A program made the translations under genes and the position numbers. A stretch of DNA of 15,400 bases from JBEDUK01 sp040414485 (lineage in GTDB: Bacteria; Actinomycetota; UBA4738): NCBI GenBank assembly GCA_040414485.1, contig JBEDUK010000030.1:1-15400 (forward strand), written 5' to 3'. Under the pieces are notes generated by a model that was given only the letters and a program-made list of their open reading frames with translations, made no database searches and was not told the origin of the DNA. Shown here one piece after another: positions 7,423 through 14,936 of this stretch. The stretch's first letter is position 1. Every line of letters begins with the position of its first letter.

Positions 7423-8777
7423 GTCAGCCTCCGTTCGCCTTCGGTCCCGATCACGATCCGCTCGTCCATCAGGCGCTTCGCCTTCAGCTCGAATCTCGGG
7501 AGCGAGCCGTCCTCGACCCGCCGCACGCCGAACCGGAGCCCCTCGTGCGCACCGGCCAGCGCCTCCGCCAGGTCGCCGCACAGCCGGTCCGCGTCCACCG
7601 AGGCGTCGGGAATCTCCACCAGCACCTCGATCTCGTCGCGGATCCCCTCGACCGTGTACAGGTGGATCTGGAACTCGTCCACCTCCGGCCGCTCGCGGAC
7701 GATCGCCTCGACCGCGCGCGGGTAGACGTTCGTCCCGCGCACCAGCTTCATGTCGTCCACCCGCCCGCGGATGCCGCCGTCGTACAGGTCGAAGGTCCGC
7801 CCGCAGGGGCAGTTCGACCCGGGCACCTTCACCACCAGGTCGCGCGTGCGGTACCGGATCACGGGGATGAAGCCGCGGCCGAAGGACGTGACGACGCGCT
7901 CGCCGAACTCCCCGTAGCCGACGGGCTCATCGGTGGAGGGGTCGATGACCTCCTCGATGTAGTGGTCCTCGATGATGTGCGTCCCGCCGGGCTGTTCGGC
8001 GCATTCGAAGATCATGATCGTTCCGAGCTCGGTCATCCCCGCCGTGTCGGCCGCCTTCGCGCCCCACAGCTCCTCGATGAGGCGCTTCGTCGCGGGGATC
8101 GAGCCGGCCGGCTCGCCGGACAGGATCAACCTCTGGACGGGCCCGCCGGCCAGGTCGATGCCCAGCGACTTCGCCTCCTGCGCCATGCGCAACGCGTAGG
8201 TGGGCGTGGAGGCCACCACCGTCGCTTCCATCTCGTAGAGCGTCTTGACCCGGGCGTCGGTCGTCATGGCGCCGCCGGGCAGGACCATGCAGCCCATCTT
8301 TTCGGCCGCGTAGTGCAACCCCCAGAACCCGATGAACGTCGCGTAGCCGAACGCGACGAAAAGCCGGTCGGCCGGCCGTACGCCGAACCCATGGAGCCCG
8401 TAGCACCACATCTCCGCGATCCACTCCCAGTCCTTCATGGAGTCCAGCGCGCGGATGGGCGTCTTGCCGGTTGTGCCGGACGTCATGTGGTACCGGATCG
8501 CCGCCTCAGGCGGCGCCGCCAGCAGTTGCCCGAACGGCGGGTCCTCGAGCTGCCCTTCCATCCATTCGTCCCGCGTCATGAACGGGATCCGCCGCAGATC
8601 GTCAAGCGTCTTTACCGAATCCGCGGTGACCCCGGCGTCGCGGAGCCGTTTGGCGTGCCACGGGACGTTCTCGTCCGCGTGCTCGATCAGGTTTCGGAGC
8701 TTCCGAAGTTGCAGCGCCTCGAGATCCTCGCGCGGCATGGTCTCGTGGCGCGGGTTCCAGTAAGGAGAGTCAGTCAT
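7419..8777 (-). CDS. Phenylacetate-CoA ligase (PaaK)-family AMP-forming acyl-CoA ligase
   Basis: A 452-residue adenylate-forming enzyme of the PaaK/coenzyme F390 synthetase group, which activates a carboxylic acid with ATP to the acyl-adenylate and then the CoA thioester. Seen in order: the phosphate-binding loop TSGTTGKTP at 99-107, the AGMTE motif (246-250) in the place of the usual Y-G-x-T-E, YRTRDL at 309-314, a CPCGRT pair of cysteines near 323-327 typical of PaaK-like enzymes, and GRVDDMKLVRGTNVYP at 338-353 that leads into the small C-terminal lid domain. Length is normal for PaaK (about 430-450). ATG 8777 gives the usual N-terminus with YWNPRHETMPREDLEALQ. The substrate is probably an aromatic acid such as phenylacetate, benzoate or aminobenzoate, but the sequence does not decide. 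It is followed directly by the 74-aa gene and the FAD oxidoreductase. No paa oxygenase genes are in the window. Confidence 0.9.
   Translation of the reverse strand: MTDSPYWNPRHETMPREDLEALQLRKLRNLIEHADENVPWHAKRLRDAGVTADSVKTLDDLRRIPFMTRDEWMEGQLEDPPFGQLLAAPPEAAIRYHMTSGTTGKTPIRALDSMKDWEWIAEMWCYGLHGFGVRPADRLFVAFGYATFIGFWGLHYAAEKMGCMVLPGGAMTTDARVKTLYEMEATVVASTPTYALRMAQEAKSLGIDLAGGPVQRLILSGEPAGSIPATKRLIEELWGAKAADTAGMTELGTIMIFECAEQPGGTHIIEDHYIEEVIDPSTDEPVGYGEFGERVVTSFGRGFIPVIRYRTRDLVVKVPGSNCPCGRTFDLYDGGIRGRVDDMKLVRGTNVYPRAVEAIVRERPEVDEFQIHLYTVEGIRDEIEVLVEIPDASVDADRLCGDLAEALAGAHEGLRFGVRRVEDGSLPRFELKAKRLMDERIVIGTEGERRLT
7428..7432 (-). promoter_or_regulatory. Ribosome-binding site of the 74-aa gene
   Basis: GGAGG on the minus strand, five bases before the ATG and inside the end of the ligase gene. 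It supports independent initiation of the small protein besides stop-start coupling. Confidence 0.7.
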
Positions 8778-8837
8778 GCCGTCGAACCGCCCCCTCTCGC
8801 GTAGGTGGTGGATCGGTGCGAATCGTATACCCGGCGC

Positions 8838-9953
8838 CTACGGACCGGTCCTCCCGAGCAGCGCGCGGATGGCGTCGACGGCGCCGTCGAGCTCCCCGTC
8901 CTCGTTGTGCACCACCAGGTCGTACATCTCGGGTCTGGACGCGAGCGCGACGGCATTGGTCAGCCGCTCCTCGATCTGCTCCTCGGTGTTCGTCCCCCGC
9001 TGCGCGAGTCGGCGCCGCAACGTGTCCGGCGACGCCCAGACCAGCACGAGCCGGGCCTCTGGGAGGATCCGCCGGACGTGTCCCGCGTTGCCGTAGTCGA
9101 TGATGCCGACCGCAGCGCCGCCGGTGTACAGCGGGTCGAACGCTTCCCGCCAGGGGAGCCCGTAGCTCATGCCGAACAGGAAGTCGCGCGACTCGATGAA
9201 TGCGCCCTCGTCTGCGGCGGTCCGGAAGTCCTCCGGCGACACGAAGATGTACTCGCCGTGCTCGCCGTCGCCGCGGGTCTGCCGGGTGGAGTAGCGCGGC
9301 ACCCTGGCCAGGTCCTCCTCCCGGCCATCCGTCGTGGCGCGGAAGATGGTGGACTTGCCGGTTCCGCTCGCACCGTCCAGCAGGATCAGCCTGCCCGGCT
9401 TCCCAGCGCGGTCGAGCAGGGTCCGGTAATGCCGGGCGCTTCGATACATCGCGGCCAGCTCGCCGTACGACCAGGGAAGCACGTCGGCGGCGGTGATGCC
9501 GAACTGGTCCGCCAGCCGGTTCGCCGCGATGCGTGCGTCGTCGATCTCACCGTGGACGTCGACCGGGACCTCGAGACGCAAGAGGTCGACGATGTCGTCG
9601 ACGCGTTCGATGTGCGCCTGCCACGTGTTCGCCCTCCACGACTCCCGCCGGAGCGTGACCTGGCGGCCCTGCGTGACGTTCCCAGCCGGCGCGCTTGATT
9701 CCACGTGGGTGGTCACCTCGGACAGGGTGATCCGGCGCCCCGGCTGCGTCGGCCGTTCGGTTTCGACCTGCAGCCGGCCGCCCTCGGCCTCGGGCCGATC
9801 CTCCAGCCAGACCGCGCTGGCCGGTCCGCCGACCTGGAGGCCCGTTCGGGTCTCCGTGCCGGCCGGCGAGGCTCCTCGCGCGGCCAGTTCGGCGCGCACG
9901 CGATCAGGTTCGTCGCAGTAGACGGTCAACCCCACCGTGCTGAAAGTGTCCAT
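8838..9953 (-). CDS. Degenerate CYTH domain fused to a guanylate kinase-like domain
   Basis: A 371-residue protein with two parts. Residues about 188-371 are a guanylate kinase-like P-loop kinase: Walker A GASGTGKST at 194-202, then STRQTRGDGEHGEYIFV (the GMP-binding loop), FIES, SYGLPW, IIDYGNAG and RRRLAQRGTNTEEQIEERL (the lid). Residues about 1-180 look to me like a CyaB/thiamine-triphosphatase (CYTH) fold: the stretch from LRRESWRANTWQAHIERV (101-118) through DLLRLEV and QFGITAADVLPWSYGELA matches the second half of that fold, and an opening strand plus PDRVRAELAARGA matches its start. The N-terminal ExExK signature is absent (GLTVYC) and other triphosphate ligands seem lost, so this half is probably non-catalytic. 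ATG 9953 is chosen because GAGG lies nine bases upstream; the longer frame to 10148 would run into the aldehyde dehydrogenase gene. Acceptor specificity is uncertain; a PhnN-like or other nucleotide kinase role is possible. Confidence 0.75.
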   Translation of the reverse strand: MDTFSTVGLTVYCDEPDRVRAELAARGASPAGTETRTGLQVGGPASAVWLEDRPEAEGGRLQVETERPTQPGRRITLSEVTTHVESSAPAGNVTQGRQVTLRRESWRANTWQAHIERVDDIVDLLRLEVPVDVHGEIDDARIAANRLADQFGITAADVLPWSYGELAAMYRSARHYRTLLDRAGKPGRLILLDGASGTGKSTIFRATTDGREEDLARVPRYSTRQTRGDGEHGEYIFVSPEDFRTAADEGAFIESRDFLFGMSYGLPWREAFDPLYTGGAAVGIIDYGNAGHVRRILPEARLVLVWASPDTLRRRLAQRGTNTEEQIEERLTNAVALASRPEMYDLVVHNEDGELDGAVDAIRALLGRTGP

Positions 9954-9962
9954 CCGAAGCAT

Positions 9963-9966
9963 CCTC
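9963..9966 (-). promoter_or_regulatory. Ribosome-binding site of the CYTH-kinase gene
   Basis: GAGG on the minus strand lies nine bases before ATG 9953. An in-frame ATG at 9962 directly follows it with no room for initiation, so 9953 is preferred. Confidence 0.45.
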
Positions 9967-10062
9967 GCCGTTCGAAGCGCCACCGCGCACCGTTCGCCAC
10001 CGACCCGGCCGCATGGTACCCACCCGAAGGGCCCGCCGAGGCCGCGGAAACGGCGATCGGGG

Positions 10063-10068
10063 TAGGCT
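10063..10068 (+). promoter_or_regulatory. Candidate -10 element of a leaderless promoter for the PuuC-like gene
   Basis: TAGGCT (TANNNT) ends six bases before ATG 10075, with no Shine-Dalgarno sequence between. The spacing matches the element before the YgfZ-type gene. It lies in the 121-bp divergent gap (9954-10074) between the CYTH-kinase gene and this one; a clear -35 is not seen. Confidence 0.4.
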
Positions 10069-10074
10069 CGCCGC

Positions 10075-11577
10075 ATGCCTACCCTCAAGCCTCTCGACCA
10101 CTGGACGTCCATGGCGGAGTCGCTCGACATCCGCACGGACGCCTTCATCGACGGTTCCTACACGCCCGCCGCCTCCGGCGAGACCTTCGACGCGGTGTCT
10201 CCTCGCGATGGCCGTGTGATCGCGAAGGTTGCCGCCGGGGACACGGAGGATGTCGACCGCGCAGTCGCCGCCGCGCGCCGCGCCTTCGACGACGGCCGCT
10301 GGGCCGGCATGGCGCCGGCCAAGCGCAAGCGGCTGATGGTGAGGTTCGCCGACCTGATCAGGGCGAACGCCGAGGAGATCGCGCTGCTCACGTCCCTCGA
10401 GATGGGCAAGCCGATCGCCGACGCCATGAACATCGACGTGCCGGCCACGGCGAACAACATCGCGTGGTACGGAGAGGCGATCGACAAGCTGCTGGACGAG
10501 ATGCCGTTCGTCGATCCGGGTGCCCTGGCGCTGGTGACTCGCGAGCCCGCCGGCGTCGTCGGCGCGGTCGTCCCCTGGAACTTCCCGCTGATCATGGCCT
10601 CCTGGAAGCTCGGGCCGTCGCTCGCCGCCGGCTGTTCGGTGATCCTCAAGCCGGCCGAGCAGTCGCCCCTTTCGGCGATCCGGATCGCGGAGCTGGCCTC
10701 CGAAGCGGGCATCCCCGACGGCGTGTTCAACGTCGTCCCTGGCCTCGGTCCCACCGCCGGTCAGGCGCTCGGGCGCCACATGGATGTGGACGTCGTGACG
10801 TTCACGGGCTCGACCGAGGTCGGCCGTATGTTCATGCGCTACGCATCCGAGTCGAACATGAAGCGCGTCTACCTCGAGCTGGGCGGCAAGACGGCGAACA
10901 TCGTGTTCCCCGACGCGTACGACCTGGCGGCCGCCGCCGCGGTCAGCGCCTGGGGCATCTTCTTCAACCAGGGTGAGATGTGCACGGCGGCGTCGCGCCT
11001 GCTGGTGCACAGCGACGTTCACGACGAGGTGATCGAACGCGTCGTCAAGCGGGCGGGCAAGATGCCGCCCGGCGACCCGCTCGACCCCGAGACGAAGATG
11101 GGGGCGATCGTCGACGCCGCGCAACTGGAGAAGGTCCTCGGCTACGTCGAGATCGGCCGCTCCGAGGGCGCGACGCTGTTGACCGGCGGCGGCCGGGCCA
11201 TGGAGGACACGGGCGGGCTGTACGCGGAGCCGACGGTGTTCGACGGCGTCTCCCCGTCCATGCGCATCGCCCAGGAGGAGATCTTCGGGCCGGTGCTCTC
11301 GACGCTGACCTTCGGCTCGTGGGAGGAAGCCGTCGAGATCGCGAACGGCACCATGTACGGGCTCGCCGCGTCGATCTGGACGCGCGACCTGTCCGTCGCG
11401 CACAAGACCGCGCGGGCGCTGCGGGCGGGGACGGTCTGGGTGAACTGCTTCGAGGAGGGCGACATCACGGTCCCGTTCGGTGGCGTGAAGGCAAGCGGAT
11501 TCGGACGGGACAAGAGCCTCCACGCGTTCGACAAGTTCATGGACCTGAAGACGACCTGGATCAAGCTCGACCAGTAG
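10075..11577 (+). CDS. PuuC-like aldehyde dehydrogenase
   Basis: A 500-residue NAD(P)-dependent aldehyde dehydrogenase that oxidises an aldehyde to its acid. Catalytic residues are intact: Asn169 in PWNFPL, Glu268 in LELGGK and nucleophile Cys303 in GEMCTAASRL; EEIFGPVL and the oligomerisation end are also present. The C-terminal segment NCFEEGDITVPFGGVKASG followed by GRDKSLHAFDKF is close to that of PuuC (4-gamma-glutamylamino-butanal dehydrogenase) and of related broad-range enzymes, so the substrate could be an aminoaldehyde or another small aldehyde. No other putrescine-pathway gene is in the window, so I give no symbol. ATG 10075 is supported by the leaderless -10 element just upstream; a later ATG at 10111 would remove the first 12 residues, which are not part of the conserved fold. 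A P-type ATPase gene follows after 39 bases. Confidence 0.92.
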   Translation: MPTLKPLDHWTSMAESLDIRTDAFIDGSYTPAASGETFDAVSPRDGRVIAKVAAGDTEDVDRAVAAARRAFDDGRWAGMAPAKRKRLMVRFADLIRANAEEIALLTSLEMGKPIADAMNIDVPATANNIAWYGEAIDKLLDEMPFVDPGALALVTREPAGVVGAVVPWNFPLIMASWKLGPSLAAGCSVILKPAEQSPLSAIRIAELASEAGIPDGVFNVVPGLGPTAGQALGRHMDVDVVTFTGSTEVGRMFMRYASESNMKRVYLELGGKTANIVFPDAYDLAAAAAVSAWGIFFNQGEMCTAASRLLVHSDVHDEVIERVVKRAGKMPPGDPLDPETKMGAIVDAAQLEKVLGYVEIGRSEGATLLTGGGRAMEDTGGLYAEPTVFDGVSPSMRIAQEEIFGPVLSTLTFGSWEEAVEIANGTMYGLAASIWTRDLSVAHKTARALRAGTVWVNCFEEGDITVPFGGVKASGFGRDKSLHAFDKFMDLKTTWIKLDQ

Positions 11578-11603
11578 GCGCCGGGCGCTGGCGACGCGCA
11601 TGA

Positions 11604-11609
11604 GGGAGG
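11604..11609 (+). promoter_or_regulatory. Ribosome-binding site that fixes the ATPase start
   Basis: GGGAGG lies seven bases before GTG 11617 but only one base before the alternative in-frame GTG 11611. The spacing favours 11617. Confidence 0.65.
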
Positions 11610-11616
11610 GGTGACG

Positions 11617-14364
11617 GTGGCCGACGTGACGCAGACCGCGCCGATCGATACCGAGGCGCTGAGTCCCTGGTACGCGCGCTCATCCGAAGACGTCGCTTCC
11701 GCGTTCGACGTCGATCCGGCCGTCGGGCTTTCGGCCGCGCGGGTCGCGACGCTGCTCAGCACGAGGGGGCCGAACGCGCTCCCGGAGGAGAAGCCGAAGC
11801 CGGTCTGGCTCCGGTTCCTGGACGAATACCGCAGCTACATGCAGATCATCCTCGTGGCCGCGGCGGCCGTGTCGCTGCTGGTGAAGGAGTGGAGCACCGC
11901 GATCCTTCTGATCCTGCTCACCCTGCTCAACGCCGTGGTCGGCCTTCGGCAGGAGGGCAAGGCCGAGAGCGCGATGAACGCGCTCAAATCGATGATGAAG
12001 GCGACGGCGCGCGTCCGGCGCGACGGGGCGGAGGCCGAGATCCCCGCCGAGCAACTGGTTCCGGGCGACGTCGTGCTGATCGCGGCCGGCGACCAGGTGC
12101 CGGCGGACGGCCGCGTCATCGCCGCGAGCGCGCTGCAGATCGACGAGTCCGCGTTGACGGGGGAGAGCGCCCAAGCGGCGAAGAACGCCGACACGATCAC
12201 CGGGGATGACCTGAGCCCCGGCGATCAGTCGAACATGGCCTTCATGAACACGCCCGTCACGCACGGGAGCGCGACGCTCATCGTGACGGGCACGGGCGCG
12301 AACACCGAACTGGGCAAGATCTCGGGCCTCCTGTCCACGACGGCGCGCGAGGAGTCGCCGCTGACGAAGGAGCTGAACCGGCTGACGCTCTGGATCGCGG
12401 CCGCGGCCGGGCTCACCATGATCGTCATGTTCGCGCTGGGCCGCCAGCGTGGGCAGGCCTGGGACGTGCTGTTCGTCTCAGCCGTGTCGCTTGCGATCGC
12501 GGCGATCCCGGAGGCGCTGCCCACGGTGACGCAGGTGATCCTTTCGCTGGGGAGCCTCGACCTTGCCAAGCGCAACGCGATCGTCAAGGACCTTCCGTCG
12601 GTGGAGACGCTCGGGTTCACCTCGGCCATCAACTCGGACAAGACCGGCACGCTCACGATGAACCAGATGACCGCGGTCGAGGTGATCGACACCGTCGACC
12701 GGTACACGATCTCGGGCACCGGCTACAGCCTGGATGGACGCGTGCAGCGCGCCGCTGGGACGTCGGACACCATCGAGGGCGCGATCCTGCCGTACCTGAT
12801 CGCGAGCGACGCGAAACTGGTCGACGGCGAGGTCGTGGGCGACCCGACCGAGGGCGCGCTGCTGGTCCTCGGCTACAAGGCGGGCCTGGACATCGACGCG
12901 ACCCGTGAGCGCTTCCCGCGGCTGGCCACGCTTCCGTTCGACCCGACCTACAAGCTGATGGCGACCTTCAACGCCGCGACGGACGCCAAGGGCAAGCCGG
13001 TCGTGCGGTGCTTCGTGAAGGGGGCGGCGCCGGCCGTGATGGGCCGGGCCGCGACGGCGCTGTCAGCCGGCGCCGCGGTCCCGTGGGACGCCGACCTCGC
13101 CAAGCGGGCCGAGGAGAACATGGTCCGCATGGAGGGCGACGGCCAGCGCGTCATGGCCGCCGCGTACCGCGACCTGGAGGTCGCGCCGGACAAGTTCGAC
13201 CCTGCCGATGATCTCCTCTCCCACGTGAACGGCCTTGAGATGACGAGCCTCGTCGGGATGGTCGACCCGCCCCGGGCCGAATCCAAGGCCGCCGTGGAGA
13301 GCGCGCAGGCCGCGCACATCCGGGTCCGAATGGTGACGGGTGACGACGTGACCACCGGCGCCGCGATCGCGGAGCAGCTCGGCATCCCCGGCGAGGCGAT
13401 CCTGGGCGCCGACTTCGCCGCGCTTCCAGAGGCCGAGCGCCTGAAGCGGATCGAACACATCGGCGTCGTCGGTCGCGTGGCGCCGGAGCACAAGGTCCTG
13501 CTGGCCGACACGCTGAAGAGGAAGGGCGACGTCGTGGCCATGACCGGTGACGGCGTCAACGACGCGCCGGCCATCAAGGCGGCCGACATCGGCATCGCGA
13601 TGGGAAGCGGAACGGACGTCGCGAAGAACGCCGGCCGGATGATCCTGTCGGACGACAACTTCGCCACGATCGTCTTCGCGGTCGAACAGGGCCGCAAGAT
13701 CTACGACAACCTCACCAAGTACATCCGGTTCGTCCTGATCCTGCTGGTGGCGTTCGTGCTCACGTTCCTGGGCGCGGCCGTGTTCAACATCGCGGCGGGC
13801 GAGCCGTTCACCTCGCCCCAGGTGCTGTGGATCCATTTCTTCGTCAACGCGCCGTTCGGCTTCGCGCTGGGGTTCGACAGGGAGACGCCCGGTCTGATGT
13901 CGCTGCGGCCGCGCCCGCGCGGGCAGTCGGTGCTGACGCGGCCGCTCATCATCACCGTGACCCTCGTGGGCCTGGCGATCACTGTGGGTCTGCTCGGGCT
14001 GATCCAGGTCGGACGCAGTGTGTACGGCAGCGTCCCGATCGGCCAGTCGATCGCGTTCACCTCCTTCGCGATCTGCCTGATCGTGGCCGCGTTCGAATGC
14101 CGGAGCGAGACAGAGACGGTCCTGACGCTGTCGACGTTCGACAGCAAGCAGATGAACTGGGTCGCGCTGGGCGAGTTCGTCGTGGCCGTGATGACGACCC
14201 AGTTGAACGCGTTCAACCGGATGCTCGGGACGGTGCCGATCGACGCCCAGCAGTTCGGGTGGGCCCTGGTGCCGGCCGTGGCGCTGCTGATCCTGTGGGA
14301 GGTGGGCAAGCTCGCGGCGCGCCGGGCGCCCGAGCGCTTGACCGTTCGGCACCAGCGACCGTAG
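11617..14364 (+). CDS. P-type cation-transporting ATPase, P2-like, ion unknown
   Basis: A 915-residue membrane pump that couples ATP hydrolysis through an aspartyl-phosphate to ion transport. Seen: an N-terminal cation-ATPase domain (about 17-70); membrane helices near 75-91, 93-110 and 256-275; TGES (181-184) in the actuator; M4 with PEALP at 298-302; phosphorylation site Asp341 in SDKTGTLT; hinge TGDGVNDAP with GDG from 644; and six C-terminal helices from about residue 702. The architecture is that of P2 (SERCA/PMCA-like) pumps. Glu299 matches the M4 ligand of calcium pumps, but by eye the M5 and M6 ligands are replaced (Leu710, Phe713, His740, Val743, Asn744), so calcium should not be assumed. 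GTG 11617 is chosen from the spacing of GGGAGG. It lies 39 bases after the aldehyde dehydrogenase and is followed by a small barrel protein gene. Confidence 0.88.
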   Translation: MADVTQTAPIDTEALSPWYARSSEDVASAFDVDPAVGLSAARVATLLSTRGPNALPEEKPKPVWLRFLDEYRSYMQIILVAAAAVSLLVKEWSTAILLILLTLLNAVVGLRQEGKAESAMNALKSMMKATARVRRDGAEAEIPAEQLVPGDVVLIAAGDQVPADGRVIAASALQIDESALTGESAQAAKNADTITGDDLSPGDQSNMAFMNTPVTHGSATLIVTGTGANTELGKISGLLSTTAREESPLTKELNRLTLWIAAAAGLTMIVMFALGRQRGQAWDVLFVSAVSLAIAAIPEALPTVTQVILSLGSLDLAKRNAIVKDLPSVETLGFTSAINSDKTGTLTMNQMTAVEVIDTVDRYTISGTGYSLDGRVQRAAGTSDTIEGAILPYLIASDAKLVDGEVVGDPTEGALLVLGYKAGLDIDATRERFPRLATLPFDPTYKLMATFNAATDAKGKPVVRCFVKGAAPAVMGRAATALSAGAAVPWDADLAKRAEENMVRMEGDGQRVMAAAYRDLEVAPDKFDPADDLLSHVNGLEMTSLVGMVDPPRAESKAAVESAQAAHIRVRMVTGDDVTTGAAIAEQLGIPGEAILGADFAALPEAERLKRIEHIGVVGRVAPEHKVLLADTLKRKGDVVAMTGDGVNDAPAIKAADIGIAMGSGTDVAKNAGRMILSDDNFATIVFAVEQGRKIYDNLTKYIRFVLILLVAFVLTFLGAAVFNIAAGEPFTSPQVLWIHFFVNAPFGFALGFDRETPGLMSLRPRPRGQSVLTRPLIITVTLVGLAITVGLLGLIQVGRSVYGSVPIGQSIAFTSFAICLIVAAFECRSETETVLTLSTFDSKQMNWVALGEFVVAVMTTQLNAFNRMLGTVPIDAQQFGWALVPAVALLILWEVGKLAARRAPERLTVRHQRP

Positions 14365-14373
14365 CGTTCGGGC

Positions 14374-14390
14374 GCCGGCGGAGGGCCGGC
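14374..14390 (+). other. Short hairpin between the ATPase and the 99-aa gene
   Basis: GCCGGC-GGAGG-GCCGGC can form a six-base-pair stem in the 46-base gap. It has no T-run. It could stabilise the upstream message end or attenuate the operon; in DNA this GC-rich such a stem may be chance. Confidence 0.25.
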
Positions 14391-14400
14391 CTGTTCGAAG

Positions 14401-14405
14401 GGAGG
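14401..14405 (+). promoter_or_regulatory. Ribosome-binding site of the 99-aa gene
   Basis: GGAGG, five bases before ATG 14411, one of the clearest ribosome-binding sites in the window. Confidence 0.7.
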
Positions 14406-14410
14406 CGGGA

Positions 14411-14710
14411 ATGAAGTTCATCCAGACCATCGCGTTCACCTCGACCCAGGAGGACGCGCTCCGCGCGCTCGCGGGCGATTGGGACAGCCAGAACCTGGGC
14501 GATGCGCCCGGATACATCGGCTCGAAGATCCTCAAGGACCGCGACCGCGAGAACGCCTACCTGGTCATCGCGGAGTTCGAGACCTACGAGCAGGCCATGG
14601 AGAACTCGGCGCGGCCGGAGACGGATGCCATGGCGAAGCAGATGGCCGCGCTGGTCGAAGGTGCGCCGACGTTCACGAACTACGACGTGATCGACGAGCA
14701 AACCCCGTAG
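14411..14710 (+). CDS. Small dimeric alpha-beta barrel protein (ABM-like)
   Basis: A 99-residue soluble protein with the pattern of the dimeric alpha-beta barrel (antibiotic biosynthesis monooxygenase-like) fold: a first strand MKFIQTIAFTS, a helix, PGYIGSKILKDRD leading to strand YLVIAEFETYEQAMENS, a helix MAKQMAALV and a final strand ending NYDVIDE. The phrase with a glycine-rich turn, then a strand and F-x-T/S-x-E-x-A is usual for such proteins. It contains no histidine and no cysteine, so a heme-degrading active site of the IsdG type is unlikely. A strong GGAGG supports the start. The gene closes the run aldehyde dehydrogenase, ATPase, barrel protein; its role beside an ion pump is unknown. 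Confidence 0.75.
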   Translation: MKFIQTIAFTSTQEDALRALAGDWDSQNLGDAPGYIGSKILKDRDRENAYLVIAEFETYEQAMENSARPETDAMAKQMAALVEGAPTFTNYDVIDEQTP

Positions 14711-14762
14711 CCCCGTCGCCCGGCGGTCCTCACGTCGGGAGTCTCCGTTCCTTCGATGTCGG

Positions 14763-14780
14763 CGCCCGCTCCTGCGGGCG
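14763..14780 (+). terminator. Hairpin after the 99-aa gene
   Basis: CGCCCGC-TCCT-GCGGGCG is a perfect seven-base-pair stem with a four-base loop, 52 bases after the stop codon. No T-run follows, as is common in GC-rich genomes. It lies ahead of a promoter for the next gene, so it probably ends the 10075-14710 transcript. Confidence 0.45.
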
Positions 14781-14906
14781 GCCTGCACCTGCCGACCGAC
14801 GGTCTGGCGAACCTATCCGCCAGAGCGGGTGGTTCAGGCGACCACGTACGTCGAGACGGGCCACAAGACGGAAGCGTCGTACGGACCGTGAGTGGAGCCG
14901 TTCCGG

Positions 14907-14936
14907 TTGACATGTCGCGAGACGGCTACTTAGCGT
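14907..14936 (+). promoter_or_regulatory. Housekeeping-type promoter for the HpcC-like gene
   Basis: A perfect -35 TTGACA (14907-14912), an 18-base spacer and a -10-like TAGCGT (14931-14936, TANNNT) stand 41 bases before ATG 14978. An inverted repeat GTTCG-ATT-CGAAC (14935-14947) overlaps the end of the -10 and the expected transcription start, a natural place for a repressor. The rest of the 267-bp gap (14711-14977) holds the hairpin at 14763 and nothing else I can identify. Confidence 0.55.

Noticed and set aside
7296..8804. Plus-strand open frame of 502 codons opposite the PaaK-type ligase
   Set aside because: The minus strand carries all ligase motifs; the plus frame has low-complexity composition and no domain.
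8822..8829. TATACG/TACGAT (minus strand) as a promoter for the ligase operon
   Set aside because: A -10-like sequence is present 45 bases before the ATG, but no -35 at normal spacing is seen, so the ligase may simply be read from the CYTH-kinase transcript.
9954..10148. N-terminal extension of the CYTH-kinase gene
   Set aside because: It would overlap the start of the divergent aldehyde dehydrogenase gene and has no fold-like pattern; ATG 9953 has a ribosome-binding site.
9904..11601. Minus-strand open frame of 565 codons opposite the PuuC-like gene
   Set aside because: The plus strand encodes a complete aldehyde dehydrogenase with intact catalytic residues; the reverse frame is Arg/Val/His-rich with no recognisable motif, a usual product of GC-rich coding DNA.
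13063..14535. Minus-strand open frame of 490 codons opposite the P-type ATPase
   Set aside because: It is a shadow of the ATPase, whose DKTGT and GDGVNDAP motifs are on the plus strand.
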